Below, piece by piece: positions 55,615 through 64,000 of a stretch of DNA of 64,000 nucleotides. Below the pieces are notes generated by a model. That model was not told the DNA's origin. It worked only from the letters and a program-made list of their open reading frames with translations, and did no database searches. The position numbers and the translations under genes were made by a program. How positions within the stretch are numbered: the stretch's first letter is position 1; every line of letters starts with the position of its first letter. Source of the stretch: Nitrosospira sp. Nsp11 (GTDB lineage: Bacteria; Pseudomonadota; Gammaproteobacteria; Burkholderiales; Nitrosomonadaceae); contig NZ_FRBV01000009.1 of the NCBI RefSeq assembly GCF_900142705.1, forward strand, positions 1 to 64,000, read 5' to 3'.

Positions 55615-56003
55615 TTCGGGAATTTCTGAATAAGCTCTACGCGAGCATGATCATGGTCCAATGAATGTAGGGATGGGTTGAGGAAAACAAGACGGATAGT
55701 GCGCGAACGCAGCGCAGAATAATGCGCTCCCGAAGAAGGTGCGCGCCTTGGAGTGGGGGTAGGCGCCAGGCGCAGTCGTTGGATCCCGTACTGCCCGACG
55801 CTCACTTCGGGGAACCCTTTGCGCATCGCTTGAGCGCCATCCCCATCGGTTTTCAGCCCACCAGCGCAGGCCCTTCCTCGGATGACATAGGAAGCTCTCC
55901 CTACAGGGAGAGCTTGTTCAGAAGTTGCGGGCGCGCTGGAAGCTAATGGCCCGCTGCTCTGAGTCCAGATAAATCGGACTGATGGCGTCACCTCAAATAA
56001 AGA
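55615..56003. other. Intergenic region between convergent genes, with a hairpin
   Basis: About 390 bases between the cytochrome pair and the DUF1841 gene. It is GC-rich in the middle and its long open frames resemble no known protein. A perfect 11-bp hairpin AAGCTCTCCCT/AGGGAGAGCTT with a 2-base loop lies at 55892-55915. It may serve as a terminator for one or both genes, although no T-run follows. Confidence 0.45.
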
Positions 56004-56432
56004 TCAATTTTGCCCCCGGTCCAGGCATTCAAAGTATACCGAAGCATCAAACGCCGATTGGTTGCGTTGTGCCTGCCAAATCATTTCCGCAAGACATTCC
56101 ATGACTTGATGCGCGGCATCGTGTTCATTGCCGGTCAACTTCAGTAGACGTTCAAATCGCTTGCGAATACCGGCGGGCTGGTCTATTGAAAGCTGCTCCC
56201 CGATGGCAATATGCATGCCCATATGCAGAAATGGATTGGTATCGCCCGTTTCCGGCAAATAATCCTTGTCTTGGTAGCGTCCCGGATCATCAAGCATGGC
56301 GTGGTACTCCGGATGCAGCAAGATCACTTCAACTGCCATGTTTTCCATGTCGGAGAGTATCTCTCGCTGCCGATATTTGCGCCAGGTATCAAAGAAAAAC
56401 TGACGCGCCTGTTCCCGCGAAGGATTAAACAT
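56004..56432 (-). CDS. DUF1841 family protein
   Basis: A 142-residue soluble protein starting MFNPSREQARQFFFDTWRKYR and containing HPEYHAMLDD and HMGMHIAIGEQ, diagnostic of DUF1841. Function unknown. The ATG at 56432 is preferred over an upstream TTG at 56447. It is downstream of nth by 45 bases on the same strand. Confidence 0.83.
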   Translation of the reverse strand: MFNPSREQARQFFFDTWRKYRQREILSDMENMAVEVILLHPEYHAMLDDPGRYQDKDYLPETGDTNPFLHMGMHIAIGEQLSIDQPAGIRKRFERLLKLTGNEHDAAHQVMECLAEMIWQAQRNQSAFDASVYFECLDRGQN

Positions 56433-56477
56433 CCAGACTGTGACCAAGCAGTATCATCTTTCTCAAAGTTGTTTTCC

Positions 56478-57110
56478 TTAAAGAGTTTTTTCCTTGAACT
56501 CGCACAAATCGTTAATGATGCAAATGGCACATTTCGGTTTTCTTGCGATGCATACATACCGCCCATGTAAAATAAGCCAGTGATGTGCATCGTGGCTGAA
56601 CTCCTTCGGTATGTACTTCAGTAGTTTCAGCTCTACCTCCAGCACGGTTTTGCCGCGTGCAAGTCCGGTACGGTTTGCAACCCGGAAAATATGGGTATCC
56701 ACCGCCATGGTGGGTTGGCCAAATGCAGTATTCAATATCACATTGGCGGTCTTGCGCCCCACGCCCGGCAGTTTTTCCAACTCTTCCCGGGTCTGCGGCA
56801 CCTTGCTGCCGTGATGCTGGATGAGCAGGTTGCAAGTAGCGATAATATTTTTGGCCTTGGTTTTGTATAACCCGATGCTCTTGATGTAATCCCGCAGCCC
56901 GGCCTCCCCAAGGTCGAGAATTTTCTCAGGCGTATTTGCGGTGGAAAACAGTTTCCGTGTCGCCACATTCACGCCCTTGTCGGTAGCCTGGGCCGAAAGG
57001 ATCACTGCGATAAGCAATTCAAAAGTCGAGCGATACTCCAGTTCGGTGGTAGGGTTAGGATTCACCGACTTGAAACGCCTGAATATCTCGTGGCGTATGC
57101 TTGAATTCAT
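56478..57110 (-). CDS. nth: Endonuclease III
   Basis: A 210-residue DNA glycosylase/AP lyase. The helix-hairpin-helix [14 protein letters not shown] has K120 and the catalytic D138 lies in [11 protein letters not shown]. The 4Fe-4S cluster cysteines C187, C194, C197 and C203 are all present. It repairs oxidised pyrimidines. Its ATG overlaps the rnfB stop as ATGA. Confidence 0.96.
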   Translation of the reverse strand: MNSSIRHEIFRRFKSVNPNPTTELEYRSTFELLIAVILSAQATDKGVNVATRKLFSTANTPEKILDLGEAGLRDYIKSIGLYKTKAKNIIATCNLLIQHHGSKVPQTREELEKLPGVGRKTANVILNTAFGQPTMAVDTHIFRVANRTGLARGKTVLEVELKLLKYIPKEFSHDAHHWLILHGRYVCIARKPKCAICIINDLCEFKEKTL

Positions 57111-57838
57111 GAATTAATACGGCGGGATGTTGCCGGCATATCGACAGTGCTATTTTTCTTCGAAGCCTGCGCTTGAGCGGCCATGGCACGCTCAAGCGCA
57201 GCCTGAATAGTTGCTTTCTTGAGATCGGTGGTGGATGATGAAATGCTGCTCATGGCTTTGGTTTTTTGCGTAAGCCTCTCTTCGCTCTCCTGTTTTTCAC
57301 GCTCGATCCTTTGCAACCTGAACTGATAACGTGCGCGAGCGCGGTCGGCAACTTGCTTGTCGTATTCAAGTATCAAACAGTCATCAATTTGGGCATCCTC
57401 ATTATCCGCGGAACCAGCAGCTCGTGCTTTGGATGGAATCATGCTGATACAATCCACCGGGCACGGCGCCACGCACAATTCGCAGCCGGTGCATTCGGCA
57501 GCAATGACAGTATGCGCGTGGCCAGGCGCTCCCACGATCGCATCCACCGGACAAGCCTGAATACAAAGCGTGCAGCCTATGCAGGGCTGCTCGTCAATGA
57601 GTGCCACTGTCCTGGGTTTGGGGAAACCGTGCAGGGTGTTCAGCGCCATGGGCCTTATCCCCAACAATTCTGCCAGCTTGCGAATGCCCTTGTCGCCACC
57701 CGGAGGACACTGGTTGATGCTGGCATGCCCTTCAGCAATGGCCCTGGCATAAGGTTCGCAACCGGAGAATCCGCACCGGCGGCACTGGGTTTGCGGCAGG
57801 ATCGCATCGATTTCCGCTACCAGCAAATTTTCTTTCAT
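57107..57838 (-). CDS. rnfB: RnfB-like iron-sulfur protein
   Basis: About 243 residues. An N-terminal 4Fe-4S domain (C19, C22, C27, C44) is followed by two ferredoxin clusters (C86-C96 and C116-C126) and a charged tail. The N-terminal membrane helix of typical RnfB is absent, and there are no other rnf genes here, so it is likely a stand-alone electron carrier. Its start at 57838 overlaps the pyrD stop by four bases. Confidence 0.85.
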   Translation of the reverse strand: MKENLLVAEIDAILPQTQCRRCGFSGCEPYARAIAEGHASINQCPPGGDKGIRKLAELLGIRPMALNTLHGFPKPRTVALIDEQPCIGCTLCIQACPVDAIVGAPGHAHTVIAAECTGCELCVAPCPVDCISMIPSKARAAGSADNEDAQIDDCLILEYDKQVADRARARYQFRLQRIEREKQESEERLTQKTKAMSSISSSTTDLKKATIQAALERAMAAQAQASKKNSTVDMPATSRRINS

Positions 57839-58881
57839 CTCGAACCCGCCCGTGAAGAATGCTGCGCGTCTGAGGCGCACAATGCATGCGCAATCTCCCG
57901 TATCAGGCGAGGGCCGCGATAGATCAGGCCGCTGTATATCTGGACCAGGCTTGCGCCGGCCTCGACTTTTTCCACAGCATCCGCTGCGCATAGGATGCCG
58001 CCCACCCCAATGATGGGCAGCGCCCCTTGCAGCACGCCATGCAAGCGCCGGATGACCGCGGTGGCACGTTTTGCCAGCGGTCCACCGCTCAGTCCGCCAG
58101 ACTCGCATGCATAAGGCAGTGTTTCTATTCCAGCTCGGGAAATAGTGGTATTCGTCGCGATAACCCCGTCTATACGATGTTTCATCAAAAGTGCCGCGAT
58201 GGAGTCGATTTGCTGTGGATCGAGATCAGGAGCTATTTTTACGGCGATGGGCGTATATTTTCCGTACTCGTCGGAGAGCTTTTGCTGATTGAGCTTCAGC
58301 ATATGCAATAGATGATCCAGTTCTTCAGCGTTTTGTAGTTGACGAAGGGAAGGCGTATTAGGCGATGAAATATTGATAGCGATGTAATCGGCGTAGCGAT
58401 AGGCTTTACGCAGGCAAGTCAGGTAATCGTCGACAGCCTTTTCAATTGGCGTATCGAAATTTTTTCCGATGTTGATGCCGAGTATGCCGCGATAATTTGC
58501 ACGCCTGACATTCGCCATCAGTTTATCGATACCGTCATTGTTAAAGCCCATACGATTGACAATGGCACGTGCCTGAGGAATACGAAACAGCCGGGGTTTC
58601 GGGTTTCCTGGCTGTGCACGAGGTGTAACCGTACCGATCTCGATAAAGCCAAACCCGAGCGCTGCAAGCGCGTCTATGTGCTCCCCATTCTTGTCCAGTC
58701 CGGCAGCCATTCCAACGGGATTGGAAAAATCGAGACCCATGACGTTGCGGGACCGGCATGCTATTGCGGCACGGCGGATCAACCCGAACCGATAAGCCTT
58801 CTCGATTGCATCAAACGTAACTCGGTGAGCTGTTTCAGGTTCGAGACTGAATAATAACGGACGAAGTAAGGAATAGAACAT
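57835..58881 (-). CDS. pyrD: Dihydroorotate dehydrogenase (quinone), class 2
   Basis: A 348-residue membrane-associated enzyme. N-terminal amphipathic residues ([18 protein letters not shown]) mark class 2, and the [11 protein letters not shown] segment holds the catalytic serine. FMN-binding VGGI and SGLIYRGP are seen. It makes orotate for pyrimidine synthesis, passing electrons to ubiquinone. First gene of pyrD-rnfB-nth. Confidence 0.95.
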   Translation of the reverse strand: MFYSLLRPLLFSLEPETAHRVTFDAIEKAYRFGLIRRAAIACRSRNVMGLDFSNPVGMAAGLDKNGEHIDALAALGFGFIEIGTVTPRAQPGNPKPRLFRIPQARAIVNRMGFNNDGIDKLMANVRRANYRGILGINIGKNFDTPIEKAVDDYLTCLRKAYRYADYIAINISSPNTPSLRQLQNAEELDHLLHMLKLNQQKLSDEYGKYTPIAVKIAPDLDPQQIDSIAALLMKHRIDGVIATNTTISRAGIETLPYACESGGLSGGPLAKRATAVIRRLHGVLQGALPIIGVGGILCAADAVEKVEAGASLVQIYSGLIYRGPRLIREIAHALCASDAQHSSRAGSR

Positions 58882-59224
58882 GGATTTATTTTAACACTGG
58901 GAAAGTGCCGAGTCTGTAAAGGAACTTGCAAGCGTTAATCAGCGTCATAGGGAGTCTGGTCCGGAACAGCGTTTATAATCTGACACCGCCCAAAAGGCGT
59001 GCGCGAGAATTTTTTCATGCTTGGCAAAACGTTTCCACTTCGGCTTATATTCAGCAGTTGAACGGGCGGAGCTATTAGGCCAACGGGATATGAAAGATCC
59101 TTTTTGCCATGGCATCAGTCGAGCGAGCTAAAAAAATGAGCTGCCAGCGCCGCATCCAGATTCAGAAATTCCTTCGGGATTCGACAGAAAATTGCCCATT
59201 GTTTGTTACTTCTCATAGGACTAA
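58882..59224. promoter_or_regulatory. Divergent promoter region of pyrD and the TPR gene
   Basis: A 343-base gap between divergent genes with no supported gene. A consensus -10, TATAAT, occurs on the plus strand at 58974-58979, but no good -35 lies 17 bases upstream of it. No repeats or hairpins of note were found. Confidence 0.3.
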
Positions 59225-60169
59225 ATGATTACATTCATCAAGCGGGCTTCCTATTCTCTGATCTTCGTTCTCATGGCATCTTCGGGGTTGACTCATGCCA
59301 TGACTGAATGGGATACGCTCAATCAGGAGTGGGAATTGCTTTATGAGCAGGGGGACTATAACCGTGCGACTGTAGTAGCTGCCAAGGCGCTGCAGATAGC
59401 TGAACAAACAAGGGAACCGGACCATTCCGACATTGCATCGAGTCTGAACAGCCTGGCATTTTTATATAATGCCCGGGATCAGTATAAACAGGCGGAACCT
59501 CTTCTCATACGCGCCTTGGCTATTTTTGAAAAGTCTGTCGGGGAAGGCGCCGAGGTGGCGGCGACATTGAACAATCTTGCAATGCTTTACCGGAAACAAG
59601 GGCAATACGCGCAGGCCGAACCCTTGTATAAGCGCGCATTGGCAATCGATGAGAAGGCGCTCGGCCCGGATCATCCAAATGTCGCAATGAGCCTGAACAA
59701 CCTGGCACAGCTATATCAAGCCCAGGAACAGTACGCACAGGCAGAACCTCTTCTCAAGCGCGCGCTGGAAATATTGGAGAAAACGCTTGGCGCGACCCAT
59801 GCAAACGTGGCGATGACTTTGAACAACCTTGCGCTACTGTATACAGCCGAACAACAATATGCGCAGGCTGAACCGCTTTTTAAACGCGTATTGGCAATGT
59901 CGCAAAAGGCACTGGGTCCGGATCATCCAAGCGTTGCCTTGAGCTTGAATAATTTGGCAGGCATGTATAACGAACAGGGCAAGTACCCTTATGCCGAGCC
60001 ACTGTTCAGGCGCGCATTGGCTATTTCAGAAAAAGCGCTGGGTCGAAATCATCCTAATGTAGCCACAAGCCTTGAAAACCTGGCGCAGCTCTATCGGGAA
60101 ATTGGCCACGCGGATAAGGCAAAACCGCTGGCTACACGCGCAGCCGCGATAAGAGCGGCGCAGCGATAA
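59225..60169 (+). CDS. Secreted kinesin-light-chain-type TPR protein
   Basis: A 314-residue protein with a signal peptide (residues 1-26) and six TPR units with a 42-residue period, each with the core SLNNLAxLYxxQxQYAQAEPLxKRALAIxEKALGPDHPNVA. The TPRs fill almost the whole protein, so it is probably a scaffold in the periplasm. Partner unknown. Confidence 0.82.
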   Translation: MITFIKRASYSLIFVLMASSGLTHAMTEWDTLNQEWELLYEQGDYNRATVVAAKALQIAEQTREPDHSDIASSLNSLAFLYNARDQYKQAEPLLIRALAIFEKSVGEGAEVAATLNNLAMLYRKQGQYAQAEPLYKRALAIDEKALGPDHPNVAMSLNNLAQLYQAQEQYAQAEPLLKRALEILEKTLGATHANVAMTLNNLALLYTAEQQYAQAEPLFKRVLAMSQKALGPDHPSVALSLNNLAGMYNEQGKYPYAEPLFRRALAISEKALGRNHPNVATSLENLAQLYREIGHADKAKPLATRAAAIRAAQR

Positions 60170-60222
60170 CTGCATAACGATAACTTTATAGCTTGATGTT
60201 CCAGCCGTTCCTGCGAGTGGTC

Positions 60223-60966
60223 TCAGTCTTCAGGAATCCGGGAGTTGCTCAGCGGCTCCCATTGTCCCCCGACCAAACCTTGCAGCGGCCTGAAGCCAGC
60301 CTTATATGCCATTTTCTGGCTTTCCTTTATCCAGTAACCAAGATAAAGATAGGGCAATTTCAATAGCCGGCACAGTTGCACCTGCCATAAAATATTGTAG
60401 GTACCAAAGCTGGCACCCGGCACATCGGGATCGAAGAAAGTATATACAGAGGATATACCGTCGTGCAGTTCGTCGATAATACTGATCATGCGCAGCTTGC
60501 CATTTTCATGAAACTCGACAAGGCTGGAATTGACATTGCTTGGCAGCAGGAAGTGGCGGTATTGCTCCCGGCTGTCGCGATCCATGCCGCCGCCGCTATG
60601 CCGGCGCGCCTGATAGCGCAGGTATAGCGCATAGTGATCCGGATGATAATAAAGACCGTGTTGAGTCGCGACCAGGTTCTGATGACGTTTCCAGGAACGA
60701 CGTTGGGCGCGCCTTGAAATCAATTCGTCAACCACGATCCGTACCGGCATGCAAGCACTGCAGTTGTCGCAGTACGGGCGATAGGTAAAAGCGCCACTAC
60801 GGCGAAAGCCAGCCTGTACCAATGCACCATAGACACCGGTATCGATCAGGTGGCTGGGTGTCGCCACCTGAGATCGCGCCAATTGCTCCGGCAGGTAACT
60901 GCATGGATAAGACGCGGTAGTGTAAAACTGTAGCGTTGATGACGGAAGATCATTCAAGTGACTCAT
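60223..60966 (-). CDS. bpt: Aspartate/glutamate leucyltransferase
   Basis: A 247-residue leucyl-tRNA-protein transferase of the ATE1-like Bpt type. The [37 protein letters not shown] (cysteine cluster) and [20 protein letters not shown] segments are diagnostic. It adds Leu to N-terminal Asp/Glu in the N-end rule. Its ATG overlaps aat by 17 bases. Confidence 0.93.
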   Translation of the reverse strand: MSHLNDLPSSTLQFYTTASYPCSYLPEQLARSQVATPSHLIDTGVYGALVQAGFRRSGAFTYRPYCDNCSACMPVRIVVDELISRRAQRRSWKRHQNLVATQHGLYYHPDHYALYLRYQARRHSGGGMDRDSREQYRHFLLPSNVNSSLVEFHENGKLRMISIIDELHDGISSVYTFFDPDVPGASFGTYNILWQVQLCRLLKLPYLYLGYWIKESQKMAYKAGFRPLQGLVGGQWEPLSNSRIPED

Positions 60967-61648
60967 TATCCATACACCATTTGTCGACTCGTTCGGGATA
61001 GTTTACCAATTCTTTTAATTTTAGACTAAATTCCTTGCGGGAAATTTCCCGGGCGCCGAAAGAAGCGAGATGAGCGGTTTTCATCTGGCAGTCGATCATT
61101 TTGAAGCCCCGGCGCTCCAGGTGTCGTACCAGGTGCACAAACGCAACTTTGGACGCATCGGTAGTGCGGGAAAACATGGATTCGCCAAAAAACATTTTTC
61201 CCTGCGCAACGCCGTACAATCCACCCACCAGCTCACCCTCCATCCACGTTTCGATGGAATGGGCCAAGCCCATCTCGTGCAGCGCAGTGTAAGCTGCGAT
61301 CATCTCATCGTGTATCCATGTGCCTGGCCGCTCCTTGCGGGGCTCGGCACACGCCCGCACGACCTCGTTGAAAGCACTGTCGGCCCTGATCGTATAATTG
61401 GCCTTCTTCAGCGTTTTTCTTAGTGATCGAGATATTTTAAGTTCAGGGGGGAAAAGCACCATGCGCGGGTCCGGGCTCCACCATAAAATAGGGTCGCCCT
61501 CGTTGAACCATGGAAAAATCCCGCAGCGGTAGGCCGCGATCAACCGTTGCGGCGAGAGATCGCCGCCAGCCGCAAGCAGGCCGTTAGGATGGGTGAGCGC
61601 AGTGCCTAACGGGGGAAAAGGGGTTTCGGGCGTGAGCCAGGGGATCAT
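60950..61648 (-). CDS. aat: Leucyl/phenylalanyl-tRNA-protein transferase
   Basis: A 232-residue Aat with [50 protein letters not shown] and [19 protein letters not shown]. It adds Leu or Phe to N-terminal Lys/Arg for ClpS/ClpAP degradation. Pairs with bpt to give both arms of the bacterial N-end rule. Confidence 0.96.
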   Translation of the reverse strand: MIPWLTPETPFPPLGTALTHPNGLLAAGGDLSPQRLIAAYRCGIFPWFNEGDPILWWSPDPRMVLFPPELKISRSLRKTLKKANYTIRADSAFNEVVRACAEPRKERPGTWIHDEMIAAYTALHEMGLAHSIETWMEGELVGGLYGVAQGKMFFGESMFSRTTDASKVAFVHLVRHLERRGFKMIDCQMKTAHLASFGAREISRKEFSLKLKELVNYPERVDKWCMDNESLE

Positions 61649-61678
61649 GAAGAGAGGATGGTTGAATACGCTTTCCCG

Positions 61679-62404
61679 CTATGGAATCAAGGAATCAGGC
61701 GCAACTCCCCGTTTTGATAATGCGTTGATCACGCGTTGATAACGCGTTACATCGGCCACGCCGGCTGATTCAAACCCCGCCCGCCGTAACCGGCAGGAAT
61801 CGCACACGCCGCAGGCGCGCCCATCTTCATCCGCCTGATAACACGACACGGTCGAACTGTAATCGAGCCCCAGCAAGATCCCCTGCTGAATAATCTGCGC
61901 TTTCGACAACGCTAGCAGGGGCGCGTGAATGCTTAGCCTGGTGCCTTCAATCGCGGCTTTCGTAGCAAGGTTCGCCATCTCCTCAAACGCCTGGATGTAC
62001 TCTGGGCGGCAATCTGGATACCCCGAGTAGTCTATAACGTTGACCCCAATAAAAATATCCCGGCTCTCAAGCACTTCGGCCCAGGCGAGCGCGAGAGACA
62101 ACATGATGGTGTTACGGGCAGGCACATACGTGACCGGAATACCGGCGCTGGAGCCTTCCGTCGGTATAGGGCTCGATTTATCCGTTAGCGCCGAACCGCC
62201 GAATACGGACAGGTCGAGCTTGATTACCTTGTGCTCGCGCGCGCCGATCGAATGAGCCAGTTCTTCCGCAGCTGCAAGTTCCGATGCGTGGCGCTGCCCA
62301 TAATCCATGCTCAAGGCGTAGCATTCATACCCTCTACTATGGGCAATGGCAAGGGTGGTGGCGGAGTCGAGCCCACCCGATAAAAGAACTACAGCCTTGG
62401 CCAT
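61679..62404 (-). CDS. queC: 7-cyano-7-deazaguanine synthase
   Basis: A 241-residue PP-loop enzyme with SGGLDS near residue 9 and the C-terminal zinc cysteines in [21 protein letters not shown]. It converts 7-carboxy-7-deazaguanine to preQ0 in queuosine synthesis. It follows queE after 42 bases. Confidence 0.95.
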   Translation of the reverse strand: MAKAVVLLSGGLDSATTLAIAHSRGYECYALSMDYGQRHASELAAAEELAHSIGAREHKVIKLDLSVFGGSALTDKSSPIPTEGSSAGIPVTYVPARNTIMLSLALAWAEVLESRDIFIGVNVIDYSGYPDCRPEYIQAFEEMANLATKAAIEGTRLSIHAPLLALSKAQIIQQGILLGLDYSSTVSCYQADEDGRACGVCDSCRLRRAGFESAGVADVTRYQRVINALSKRGVAPDSLIP

Positions 62405-62446
62405 GAAGTCAAGATGGGAAATTGGAGAGGTATTTTCGCTCGTTCT

Positions 62447-63187
62447 TCACCGTCCCGCGCCTTCTCCCCACAATAATTTGTGGAGCTGGATCTGCACCCG
62501 GACCATTACGCGGTCGCGTAACACCCATGCAGCCAACATCGCGGGGTCAAGCTTGCCATAGACCGGCGAAAATAAAACAGGGCAGATGAGACTCAATTGA
62601 CGCTCATGCATTACCTCCAACGCCCATTGATAGTCGGCTTCATCGCACAACACAAACTTCACTTCATCATGGGACGTGAGATGCTGGAGGTTTGGCCAGA
62701 AATTTCTTGCCACTTCGCCCGAACCCGGCGTTTTGATATCCAGAATTTTCGAAACGCGATCATCTACTTCGGATATATCCAAGGCGCCGCTGGTTTCGAG
62801 CGATACCGAATAGCCTGCGTCACATAATAATGTAAGCAATAGCAGGCATTCTTTCTGTGCCAGGGGCTCTCCTCCGGTCACCGTCACGTAGCGGGCACCG
62901 TAGCTGGCAACTTCGGCCAGAATATCGGAGATTGACAAACGCTTTCCTCCGTAGAAAGCGTAATCGGTATCGCAATAAGCACAACGCAGCGGACAACCGG
63001 TCAGGCGTACAAAAACGGTCGGCAATCCTGAGCGGCTGGTTTCTCCCTGAAGAGAGAAAAATATCTCGCTGATACGCAAACTCTCCGCTTTGCGGGATCG
63101 CTCCGCTTCAGGGGATCGCTCCGCTTCGGGGGATCGTTTAACCTGGGATATAGGTGGAGGTGGAGGAGGAGAAAAGGTGTGAACCAT
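62447..63187 (-). CDS. queE: 7-carboxy-7-deazaguanine synthase
   Basis: A 246-residue radical SAM enzyme with C65, C69 and C72 (CPLRCAYC), EIFFSLQGE and VTVTGGEPL. Unlike typical QueE it has a 36-residue N-terminal extension with a proline run and three copies of a six-residue unit (RSPEAE twice and RSRKAE), encoded by three 18-bp DNA repeats. The ATG at 63187 has no strong ribosome site, and the true start could lie near the conserved core at about residue 37 (LRISEIFFSLQGE) if an alternative codon is used. Confidence 0.9.
   Translation of the reverse strand: MVHTFSPPPPPPISQVKRSPEAERSPEAERSRKAESLRISEIFFSLQGETSRSGLPTVFVRLTGCPLRCAYCDTDYAFYGGKRLSISDILAEVASYGARYVTVTGGEPLAQKECLLLLTLLCDAGYSVSLETSGALDISEVDDRVSKILDIKTPGSGEVARNFWPNLQHLTSHDEVKFVLCDEADYQWALEVMHERQLSLICPVLFSPVYGKLDPAMLAAWVLRDRVMVRVQIQLHKLLWGEGAGR
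63083..63136. repeat. Three tandem 18-bp repeats in the queE 5' end
   Basis: Units at 63083-63100, 63101-63118 and 63119-63136, each CTCCGCTT plus two variable bases and then GGGATCG-like sequence. The second and third differ by one base. The length is a multiple of three, so the frame is kept. Confidence 0.85.
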
Positions 63188-63226
63188 ATCGTAGATGTAC
63201 GGGACAATACTCCATGACTGGTTAAA

Positions 63227-64000
63227 TTACTTTTTAGTGATCAGCCGGCGCTTGGCCTTGTCGGCGGCCTCGCTACCCGGATACCTGGCCACCAGCGTTT
63301 CCAGGGTTTTCCTTGCAGCGGGTTTTTTATTCATTTCCTGCTGGCTGCTGGCGATGTTAAGCATTGCATCGGGCGCCTTCGCACTATCCGGGTAAGTCTT
63401 GATCAGCTTCTCCTGAGCACTGATGGCGCTCTTGAAATCACGTAGCGCATAATAAGAATTACCGATCCAGTAATGGGCGCTCGGTGCAAAGCTGGAGCCG
63501 GGATAGGTCTTGAGAAACTTGTTAAACCGGGAAATGGCGTCTTGATAACTGCCGGCCTTGAACAAGCTGTAGGCAGCCTCATAGGCATCGCTTTCGCCAT
63601 TCTTCGCCGATGCGGAGCTCATACCCTTGGCAGGTGTGCTCGCTGCGGACGAAACAACGGTGGCAGCCGTGGCTGCTGCTGGAGCCTCGGCTGCCGGTTC
63701 GGGTTCCATCCCGGGCGCGCCGTGCTCTGCGGCTGCCTCTGCAGATTCGGATGTTGCAGATCCGGATGCCTCAGGCTCGCCAGGCTGCTGCTCGATCCGC
63801 CGCAACCGGCTATCCAGATCAATATAAAAATCCCTCTGGCGCTTCTGTGAGGACTCGTTCTCGTTGACCAGTACTTCGATCTGGCCCTGCAACTTGTTCA
63901 TGTCAAGTCTCAGGGCTTCGATCTGACTATGGAGTTCGAGCAACGGTTGATTGTTAAGCAGGTCCTCAAGCTTTACGACGCGCGATTCCAGCGCCTGTCC
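63227..64000 (-). CDS. cpoB: Cell division coordinator CpoB (YbgF), N-terminus beyond window
   Basis: The visible 257 residues run to the stop at 63227; the frame is open to base 64000, so the signal peptide lies outside. Residues from the edge form a coiled-coil (ALESRVVKLEDLL to RRIEQQ), followed by a long Ala/Glu/Pro linker and three TPRs (DAYEAAYSLFKAGSYQDAI, SFAPSAHYWIGNSYYALRDFKSAI, KAPDAMLNIASSQQ). CpoB couples the Tol-Pal machine to peptidoglycan synthesis. Its position upstream of queE and queC is the usual tol-pal-cpoB-queE-queC order. Confidence 0.93.
   Translation of the reverse strand, partial: GQALESRVVKLEDLLNNQPLLELHSQIEALRLDMNKLQGQIEVLVNENESSQKRQRDFYIDLDSRLRRIEQQPGEPEASGSATSESAEAAAEHGAPGMEPEPAAEAPAAATAATVVSSAASTPAKGMSSASAKNGESDAYEAAYSLFKAGSYQDAISRFNKFLKTYPGSSFAPSAHYWIGNSYYALRDFKSAISAQEKLIKTYPDSAKAPDAMLNIASSQQEMNKKPAARKTLETLVARYPGSEAADKAKRRLITKK

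Noticed and set aside
55575-55991. 138-codon frame between the cytochromes and DUF1841
   Set aside because: Overlaps the second cytochrome on the other strand and resembles no protein family.
1-64000. tRNA, rRNA, CRISPR arrays, intact insertion sequences, phage genes
   Set aside because: No cloverleaf-like segments, spaced direct repeats, transposase or integrase genes were recognised.

Overview
The window reads as chromosome of an ammonia-oxidising betaproteobacterium, most likely Nitrosospira or a close relative in the Nitrosomonadaceae. The main evidence is the four-gene set for a heme-copper NO reductase of the sNOR type (norS-norY-senC-orf1) next to a formate/nitrite-family channel. Further support comes from the betaproteobacterial orders hemC-hemD-hemX-hemY divergent from ppc, cutA-dsbD-tlpA, cpoB-queE-queC, and the XrtA/PEP-CTERM exopolysaccharide genes. 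This assignment is inference; no 16S or amo gene lies in the window.

Layout. Bases 1-5153: a gene cut by the left edge, the nitrite/formate channel and the sNOR operon, all on the minus strand. 5154-8591: a phosphate ABC importer (pstSCAB, no phoU). 8592-14671: a MITE-like element, a TVP38-oxidoreductase fusion, a second MITE-like element, and a four-gene operon that looks like organoarsenic (arsenosugar-type) biosynthesis: two glycosyltransferase-like proteins, an ArsM-like methyltransferase and a radical SAM protein. 15051-25389: part of an XrtA-type exopolysaccharide/PEP-CTERM locus (amidotransferase-like protein, PLP decarboxylase, acyl-CoA ligase, PrsR, PrsK, sugar transferase), interrupted by about 440 bases of GC-rich sequence without a credible gene. 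26038-30816: a repeat, two adjacent NarL-type receiver proteins, a trypsin-like protease, a DUF2024 protein, and an OprP/OprO-like porin behind two tandem Pho boxes. 30831-35745: a large DUF748 (AsmA-like) protein, DUF2784, a TauE/SafE exporter and another repeat.

From 35851 on the content is mainly housekeeping: thiol-disulphide exchange and CutA, an atypical SDR, a ferredoxin-type reductase, the haem operon, PEP carboxylase, miaB-phoH-ybeY-corC, a pyrophosphatase-like protein, Uup, two monohaem cytochromes c, DUF1841, nth-rnfB-pyrD (read pyrD-rnfB-nth), a TPR lipoprotein-like or secreted protein, the N-end-rule aminoacyl transferases bpt and aat, and queC, queE and cpoB (cut by the right edge).

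How parts may work together. The Pho boxes upstream of the porin plus pstSCAB give an outer- and inner-membrane route for phosphate. sNOR with SenC would handle NO made during ammonia oxidation. The ars-like operon and the neighbouring TVP38-oxidoreductase form the most interesting accessory region. Three families of short inverted-repeat elements sit directly at stop codons, and one family keeps a hairpin by compensatory base changes between its two copies.

No tRNA, rRNA, CRISPR array, intact insertion sequence, phage or integrase gene was seen.
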